Source: JAWXUC01 sp044432975
Lineage (GTDB): Bacteria; Pseudomonadota; Alphaproteobacteria; RF32; CAG-239
DNA: 64,000 bases
Direction of reading: 5' to 3'
NCBI GenBank assembly: GCA_044432975.1
Contig: JAWXUC010000002.1
Coordinates: 119,193 to 183,192 of the forward strand
The position numbers and the translations under genes were made by a program. Below, one piece after another: positions 59,589 to 64,000 of the stretch (the stretch's first letter is position 1; every line of letters begins with the position of its first letter). Below the pieces are notes generated by a model. That model did not search any database. It was given only the letters and a program-made list of their open reading frames with translations, and had not been told where the DNA came from.

Positions 59589-60662
59589 CTAATCCTCTCT
59601 TGCAAGATTTACTTCAAAACCATGATCTGTTAACAACTTTTCTTTTTTAGCTAATTCTAAATCTGCTTCAACCATTTCTTTACAAAGAGCTTCTAAATCA
59701 TACTTTGCTTCCCAACCAAGTTTTTGTTTAGCTTTTGTGCTATTGCCCAATAACAACTCAACTTCTGCAGGTCTAAAATATTGAGGGTTAACTGCAATAA
59801 CAGTTTTGCCAGTAGCTTTATTAACCGCTTTTTCATCTAATCCCTGCCCTGACCACTCAAGCTCAATGCCCAAATTTGCAAAACTCATTTTACAAAAATC
59901 TCTAACAGATGTTGTCATATTTGTCGCCAAAACAAAATCTTCTGGTTTGTCTTGTTGCAACATTCTCCACATTCCTTCAACATAATCTTTGGCATGACCC
60001 CAATCACGTTTTGCATCCATATTGCCTAAATATAAACAATCTTGCAATCCTTGAGAAATTCTGGTTGCTGCCATTGTAATTTTTCGGGTAACAAAAGTTT
60101 CTCCACGACGAGGAGATTCATGATTAAACAAAATGCCGTTACAAGCAAAAATTCCAAAGCTTTCGCGATAGTTTACTACAATCCAATACGCATATAATTT
60201 TGCCACAGCATAAGGTGAACGAGGATAAAAAGGAGTAGTTTCTGATTGCACAGGTTCTTGAATTAAACCATAAAGCTCTGAAGTTGACGCTTGATAAAAT
60301 TTTGTTTTCTTCTCCAAACCATTAACTCTAATTGCTTCTAACAAACGAAGAGTACCAAGGCCATCTGTATCAGCCGTAAATTCTGGACAATCCCAAGAAA
60401 CTTTAACATGAGATTGAGCTGCCAAATTATATATTTCATCAGGCTGAATTTCTTGAACAAGTCTAATTAAATTTGTAGAATCTGTCAAATCTCCATAATG
60501 AAGTTTTAAGTTTGGATTGTCAAATAAATGGTCAATTCTTGCTGTATTAAAAGAAGAACCACGACGTTTAATTCCATGAACCATGTAGCCTTTTTCTAAC
60601 AAAAGCTCTGCTAAATATGAGCCGTCTTGCCCTGTTATACCTGTTATTAATGCTGTTTTCAT
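59589..60662 (-). CDS. gmd: GDP-mannose 4,6-dehydratase
   Basis: A 357-residue extended SDR converting GDP-mannose to GDP-4-keto-6-deoxymannose, the branch point for fucose and colitose. Signatures: ITGITGQDGSYLAELLLEKG, VHGIKRRGSSFNTARID, NLAAQSHVKVSW, QASTSELYGL and FYPRSPYAVAKLYAYWI (YxxxK). FVTRKITMAATRI and LYLGNMDAKRDWGHAKDYVE are the GDP-binding motifs. Normal length. It follows a GT2 gene with no gap (stop at 60663). Confidence 0.96.
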   Translation of the reverse strand: MKTALITGITGQDGSYLAELLLEKGYMVHGIKRRGSSFNTARIDHLFDNPNLKLHYGDLTDSTNLIRLVQEIQPDEIYNLAAQSHVKVSWDCPEFTADTDGLGTLRLLEAIRVNGLEKKTKFYQASTSELYGLIQEPVQSETTPFYPRSPYAVAKLYAYWIVVNYRESFGIFACNGILFNHESPRRGETFVTRKITMAATRISQGLQDCLYLGNMDAKRDWGHAKDYVEGMWRMLQQDKPEDFVLATNMTTSVRDFCKMSFANLGIELEWSGQGLDEKAVNKATGKTVIAVNPQYFRPAEVELLLGNSTKAKQKLGWEAKYDLEALCKEMVEADLELAKKEKLLTDHGFEVNLARED

Positions 60663-61505
60663 TTATTTCTTCCTTTTTATTGTATGTTTAATATTTTTTA
60701 ATAAAGATATTAATGCTGCTTTTTTTACAGCAAATTGATATTTACCTTTTAATATGTTAATTAAAAGTCTGAGCGGAAATATCTTTTGTTTATTTAGCGT
60801 GTCGATTTCCTTTTCTGAAATCGGATAAATATTACTAAAATTTTTCTTATAAATATTAGCCCATTCTTTTTTTAGAGTGCTTAAATTAGTAGTTGAAACA
60901 CCACCTTCTCTAAAAGTTACCATAGTTTTATTTAGATAAACAGCTTTATGAGCTGTTAAGAAAAATCTTAAAAATAAATCTGCATCTCCTGCTATTTTAT
61001 AACGGCAGTCAAAGCCTCCAAGTTTTTTTAATACATCTTTTTTTACAATTGTCGTTGGATGATTTACAGGCATTTTTTGCAGCAACTTAATTACCTTGGG
61101 CTTTGCAAGATAACTTTTGCTATTTTCTTTAGCAACAATATGGTTTGAATGCACACAGTCTGCATTTGACGCTAGCAATACCGACATGCTAGAAGAAATA
61201 AATTTACTATCATGATAAAAATCGTCAGAATTTAAAAATGCAATGTAATCACCACTTGCTTTTTCAATACCTTTATTAAAAGCATCATAAATTCCCGTAT
61301 CTGGTTGTAAATAATATTTTACACCAAGCGAATCTAAAAATTCAATGGTTCCATCTGTTGATGCTCCATCAATAACAATGTGTTCTAAGTTTTCATAGTT
61401 TTGAGATTTTATAGAAGCAAGAGCTTGCAAAAAAGTATCTTTTCTGCCCGCTTTTATTAAATTATAAACAGCTGTAACAATAGTAACTTTAGGAGTACTA
61501 GTCAT
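60663..61505 (-). CDS. GT2 family glycosyltransferase
   Basis: A transferase of 280 residues from the ATG at 61505, which I choose because GGTGGAG lies at 6 bases; two further ATG codons stand just before it. Signatures: VTIVTAVYNLIKAGRKDTF, EHIVIDGASTDGTIEFLD, QPDTGIYDAFNKGIEKASGD, IAFLNSDDFYHDSKFI and YKIAGDADLFLRFFLT. The TGIYDAFNKGIEKASG pattern places it with WcaA/WcaE-type LPS glycosyltransferases. Donor unknown. It is the first glycosyltransferase of the polysaccharide operon. Confidence 0.9.
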   Translation of the reverse strand: MTSTPKVTIVTAVYNLIKAGRKDTFLQALASIKSQNYENLEHIVIDGASTDGTIEFLDSLGVKYYLQPDTGIYDAFNKGIEKASGDYIAFLNSDDFYHDSKFISSSMSVLLASNADCVHSNHIVAKENSKSYLAKPKVIKLLQKMPVNHPTTIVKKDVLKKLGGFDCRYKIAGDADLFLRFFLTAHKAVYLNKTMVTFREGGVSTTNLSTLKKEWANIYKKNFSNIYPISEKEIDTLNKQKIFPLRLLINILKGKYQFAVKKAALISLLKNIKHTIKRKK

Positions 61506-61761
61506 CATCATCTCCACCGTTGGCAAAAACTAAATTATCACTAAAATATTTTGCTCTAGCTTTTTTAATTCCGTCAGATGCACAATTATCATTATCATCA
61601 AAAGAAATAACATTAATAATTCCCTTTAAAGCATCCCCTATAGCAATATATATATCATTATTTTCAAACCATTTTAAGAATTTATCACTAAATTCTTTTG
61701 TCATAGGCTTTCTAGCTGGCGTTAAGGTTCCATCCATATCAAAAATATAAATTTCAGGCAT
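61498..61761 (-). pseudogene. Short chimeric remnant: HAD N-terminus joined to a nucleotidyltransferase-like end
   Basis: An 87-codon frame. Residues 1-38 are the start of a HAD hydrolase of the phosphomannomutase type (IYIFDMDGTLTPARKPMTKE). From about residue 42 the sequence no longer fits HAD; ALKGIINVISFDDNDN and LVFANGGDDDD recall the middle of small cytidylyltransferase-like proteins (FANGGDR motif). Both parts are far too short to be complete, so I read it as a recombination scar or decayed gene still within the operon. It overlaps the HTH gene by 8 bases and the GT2 gene by 8, so translation coupling may keep the frame open. Confidence 0.5.
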
Positions 61762-62728
61762 TATTCAAGCCTTTCTTTTTAATGTGATAACTTAAGACTT
61801 TTTCACAAATGCCTAACTCTTTAGCGATAGCTCTTTGAGACAAACCTTGTTTTAACATCTGTTTAATATTTTCCTCTTTACCACAAATAACACTGAGAAA
61901 AGATCTTTTTAGGCCAATCCTTTTAATATATTGCCCAACAGAAATAGCATGACAGCCAAGCTCTTTTGCTATTTCTTTATGAGATAAGCCTTTATTAAAA
62001 AGTTCTATTAATTTTTCTTCTTGTTTTTTAATTTTGCAAGAAATTACAATATCTTCTTTCTCTCTATGAATTTTCAATTTTTTAATATTGTTAAAAACAG
62101 CTTGTTGAGAGCAATTTAGTTTTTTTGCAATTTCTTTATAAGAAAAACCTTTTTCAAACAATTCTTTAATATCATCTGCAAGTCTTTGAACATTGTTGTC
62201 AGTTTTAATAGTTATTTCATGACGATTTAAGACGTTAAACACCGTTTGAATACAAACCTTATATTTTTTTGCAATATAAGCTTTTGTTGCTCCATTCTCA
62301 AGCTCTTCAACAATTTCATCAATAAAGGGATCTAGACAAGAAAATCTTGTTGGGCCTGTTGGTTTAATACCCGCTTCTTTGTTTTCTTTTCTTGTTTTTT
62401 GAATTTTTTTATAAAATTGAGGTAATTCATTATATACGCCCCAAGCTTTTCTTGTTCTTAAAATAGTATTAGGGTGAACATCTAATATTTCCGCAATTTC
62501 CTTAATTGAAATCCCTGATTCTAAAAGCTCAATTACTTCTTCTCTTCTATCTTCTAATTTTTTCTTAAAAACCACAGGTCTAGTCAAGCCAAGCTCTTTA
62601 ACTTTATCAAAAACACTTGTTAAGCTAACCCCTAAATCCTCTGCCATTTGTTCAAACGTAATCCCAGAGTTAAAAAGGTTAACAACATCGCTTTCACGAC
62701 CATATAAAACAGGAGTTTGATTAGACAT
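61754..62728 (-). CDS. Protein with six tandem helix-turn-helix units
   Basis: A 324-residue protein built almost only of HTH units, at about residues 12-48, 63-98, 136-172, 185-220, 237-273 and 285-321. The consensus is LFxxGhSxKEIAKELGCsxxxVxxxIKKLGL; the last three match it best (GFSYKEIAKKLNCSQQAVFN, GLSHKEIAKELGCHAISVGQ, GLSQRAIAKELGICEKVLSY). Such units resemble the C-terminal HTH of Pin-type recombinases and sigma region 4. No other domain, so repeated or long DNA sites are expected. It overlaps the XRE gene by 8 bases and heads the polysaccharide operon; a regulator is the natural reading, but its sites are unknown. Confidence 0.8.
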   Translation of the reverse strand: MSNQTPVLYGRESDVVNLFNSGITFEQMAEDLGVSLTSVFDKVKELGLTRPVVFKKKLEDRREEVIELLESGISIKEIAEILDVHPNTILRTRKAWGVYNELPQFYKKIQKTRKENKEAGIKPTGPTRFSCLDPFIDEIVEELENGATKAYIAKKYKVCIQTVFNVLNRHEITIKTDNNVQRLADDIKELFEKGFSYKEIAKKLNCSQQAVFNNIKKLKIHREKEDIVISCKIKKQEEKLIELFNKGLSHKEIAKELGCHAISVGQYIKRIGLKRSFLSVICGKEENIKQMLKQGLSQRAIAKELGICEKVLSYHIKKKGLNNA

Positions 62729-63032
62729 TTAAAAACTCCCCTATAGAGATAATCGCATCATAAGCTTTATCTTTAGGTACGAACAAAATATCTTTATCTT
62801 GAAATAAAAAGCAGGGAGAAATATTTAAAGCCGTTGAAATATCTAAAATTGTTAATAAACTTGGAGCAGATACAGCTCTTTCAATATTAGCTATAAAAGT
62901 AGTGGATAACTCAAGTTTATTTGCTAGTTGAGGTTGAGTTAGCCCTTTTCTTTTTCTGTATTTAGCAACATTCTTACCAATTATGGCAAGTAGACTTTGA
63001 TAGTTACTATTATTGTTTATATCAGCAACCAA
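62721..63032 (-). CDS. XRE-family helix-turn-helix regulator
   Basis: A 103-residue protein with a Cro/C1-type HTH at about residues 18-72 (NVAKYRKRKGLTQPQLANKL, STTFIANIERAVSAPSLLTI) and a short C-terminus. The start is not ATG: TTG at 63032 is nine bases after GGAGG; another TTG at 63038 is too close to it. First gene of the 12.5-kb leftward operon, coupled to the six-HTH gene by an 8-base overlap. Probably autoregulates or controls polysaccharide expression. Confidence 0.85.
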   Translation of the reverse strand: MVADINNNSNYQSLLAIIGKNVAKYRKRKGLTQPQLANKLELSTTFIANIERAVSAPSLLTILDISTALNISPCFLFQDKDILFVPKDKAYDAIISIGEFLNV

Positions 63033-63036
63033 GACC

Positions 63037-63231
63037 AAATAACCTCCGTTAAATGGTCAAAAAAATCCACTCTACCCATAAACAAACGTTTATGGGATTT
63101 TTTTATTTTAAATATACCTTAAATAATCTAGATTTATTATAGTTAATATATTTTTTAGTTGCATAAATTATGTTCTTGGATTATAGTTTTAAAAACTCAG
63201 ATAAAAGCGAAATAAAAAACGGACGTTATTT
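63037..63231. repeat. 14-bp inverted repeats flanking the operon's promoter region
   Basis: AAATAACCTCCGTT (63037-63050) and AACGGACGTTATTT (63218-63231) are inverted copies matching at 13 of 14 bases. They enclose 167 bases that hold the likely promoter (TATAAT on the minus strand near 63136) and a terminator hairpin. The left arm contains the XRE ribosome site; the right arm touches the recombinase stop codon. No gene lies within. Confidence 0.5.
63075..63104 (+). terminator. Hairpin terminator in the leader of the polysaccharide operon
   Basis: Perfect 9-bp stem CCCATAAAC / GTTTATGGG (63075-63083, 63088-63096). The T-run following it (63098-63104) fits rightward transcription; for leftward transcription T7 follows only after nine bases. 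It lies between promoter and first gene of the leftward operon, so it could attenuate it. Confidence 0.65.
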
Positions 63232-63234
63232 ATT

Positions 63235-63831
63235 TCAAGAGAAATTTGCTAAAACATACTTTAAGGCAGTTTTTTTAGCACATCCTAAAATTTTTGAAAT
63301 TTCTAAAACAGAACAATTCTCATCCAGTAAAGCCTCTATTTTCTTATGATATTTATCTAACATATGAGATTTATTTTGACTCCCCTTTGGTCTGCCTAGT
63401 TTTTTCCCCTCAGCTTTTAAACGGTTTAAGGCTTCTTTAGTTCTTTGAGAAATTAAATCTCTTTCTATCTCTGCAGACAAACCAAATGCAAATGCCAAGA
63501 CTTTTGATTGAATATCTGAGCCTAGACGATAATTGTCTTTAATCGTCCAAACTTGAACTTCTTTTTGCATACACAAATGCAAAATACTCATAACTTGCAA
63601 TAAGTTACGCCCTAATCTTGATAATTCAGATGCTATTATTACATCTCCCTTTTTAAGTCTTTTTAACAAAGAACCAAGTTTTCTTTTATCTAAATCTTTG
63701 CGTGATGAAATTGTTTCTTTAATCCATTTATCAACTTTAATATTTTCCTTATTGCAAAAATTATTAATTTCAAACTCTTGGTTTTCTACCGATTGCTTAT
63801 CTGTTGAAACTCTAATATATCCATAAATCAT
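63235..63831 (-). CDS. Serine recombinase (Pin/resolvase family)
   Basis: A 198-residue recombinase. Catalytic Ser9 is in MIYGYIRVSTDKQS; Arg-containing ASELSRLGRNLLQVMS and the E-helix region IERDLISQRTKEALNRLKAE follow; the AEGKKLGRPKGSQNK hinge leads to a C-terminal HTH (ENCSVLEISKILGCAKKTAL). The size is that of invertases and resolvases. No second recombination partner (Fis-like) is visible. AAGGA precedes the ATG. It may act on the inverted repeats nearby or be a transposon remnant. Confidence 0.93.
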   Translation of the reverse strand: MIYGYIRVSTDKQSVENQEFEINNFCNKENIKVDKWIKETISSRKDLDKRKLGSLLKRLKKGDVIIASELSRLGRNLLQVMSILHLCMQKEVQVWTIKDNYRLGSDIQSKVLAFAFGLSAEIERDLISQRTKEALNRLKAEGKKLGRPKGSQNKSHMLDKYHKKIEALLDENCSVLEISKILGCAKKTALKYVLANFS

Positions 63832-63843
63832 TTTTAGTCCTTA

Positions 63844-63878
63844 TTTTAATTAATACACATAATTTTAATTAACACAGA
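63844..63878. repeat. Direct repeats upstream of the recombinase gene
   Basis: TTTTAATTAATACACA (63844-63859) and TTTTAATTAACACAGA (63863-63878), spaced 19 bases. They stand in the promoter region of the recombinase, so could be operator or resolvase sub-sites. Confidence 0.4.
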
Positions 63879-63935
63879 TTTTAGACCATTTTACGAAAAG
63901 ATAGAATATGCCTGTGAAGGATTTTGTTTTTTGAA

Positions 63936-63987
63936 TTTATTTTTATTTATGAAGTGTAGTGGACTACAGTTTATAAATAAAAATAAA
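63936..63987. repeat. 52-bp interrupted palindrome
   Basis: Outer arms TTTATTTTTATTTAT / ATAAATAAAAATAAA (63936-63950, 63973-63987) and inner arms GTAGT-GG-ACTAC (63956-63967) share one centre. Five unpaired bases separate outer and inner arms on each side. It may be a terminator of a gene beyond the window or a recombination site. Confidence 0.55.
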
Positions 63988-64000
63988 GAACAAAAAGCAA

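Noticed and set aside
1..64000. CRISPR arrays and rRNA genes
   Set aside because: No regularly spaced direct repeats with unique spacers and no rRNA-like conserved blocks were seen.

Overview
The window is AT-rich DNA from a Gram-negative, flagellated, fermentative bacterium. Supporting genes are lipid A and LPS export genes (msbA, eptA-like), a flagellar rod, hook and P-ring operon behind a -24/-12 promoter, oxygen-independent metabolism (pyruvate formate-lyase, QueH) and a single-domain FlgJ. The single-domain FlgJ and the overall gene content fit a gut-type alphaproteobacterium best. That assignment is inference, because no rRNA gene is present.

Layout. (1) 1-2.1 kb and 6.6-8.9 kb hold six genes that lack Shine-Dalgarno sequences, carry an AAACAAA-like leader and have their own strong promoters and terminators: two SPFH/Band 7-type proteins, a small membrane protein and a three-member family of unknown proteins. 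They flank an ordinary block (2.3-6.6 kb: queH, rnhB, membrane protein, GNAT, lepA, a 54-codon gene). (2) 9-15.4 kb is flgI-flgJ-flgN-flgK-flgL plus an ankyrin-like exported protein. (3) 15.5-18 kb has a leucine-rich-repeat protein and a transglutaminase-like protein, with a 29-bp inverted repeat pair upstream. (4) 18-29.5 kb: two tRNA-Glu genes, ugd, a GT10 fucosyltransferase, msbA, an OmpR/EnvZ-type pair, pgsA, dapE, GNAT and typA. (5) 29.6-35.9 kb: an exported MBL-fold hydrolase, two tandem paralogous polytopic proteins around a GT2, an LtaS-like phosphotransferase and tRNA-Arg. (6) 35.9-41.2 kb: a PmrAB-like two-component pair divergent from PAP2 phosphatase, eptA, a CTP-type lipid kinase and a lipoprotein; together they look like a lipid A remodelling and diacylglycerol-recycling unit. 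(7) 41.3-44.4 kb: pyruvate formate-lyase split into a 688-residue body and a 78-residue glycyl-radical subunit, followed by its activase. (8) 44.5-47.3 kb: a BcgI-like restriction-modification pair. (9) 47.4-50.4 kb: an antiporter and an isolated phage tail-fibre gene pair. (10) 50.5-63 kb: a leftward surface-polysaccharide operon headed by two DNA-binding proteins (an XRE protein and a protein with six tandem HTH units), making GDP-L-fucose and probably a colitose-like sugar. (11) A serine recombinase at the right end.

The genes together describe an anaerobe with a heavily remodelled surface: fucosylated glycans, dideoxysugar, phosphoethanolamine lipid A. Several regulatory or recombination-like DNA structures sit beside surface genes. 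The most unusual items are the split PFL, the six-HTH protein at the head of the polysaccharide operon with inverted repeats and a recombinase upstream, the SD-less gene set with a shared new domain, and the eptA-linked lipid kinase.
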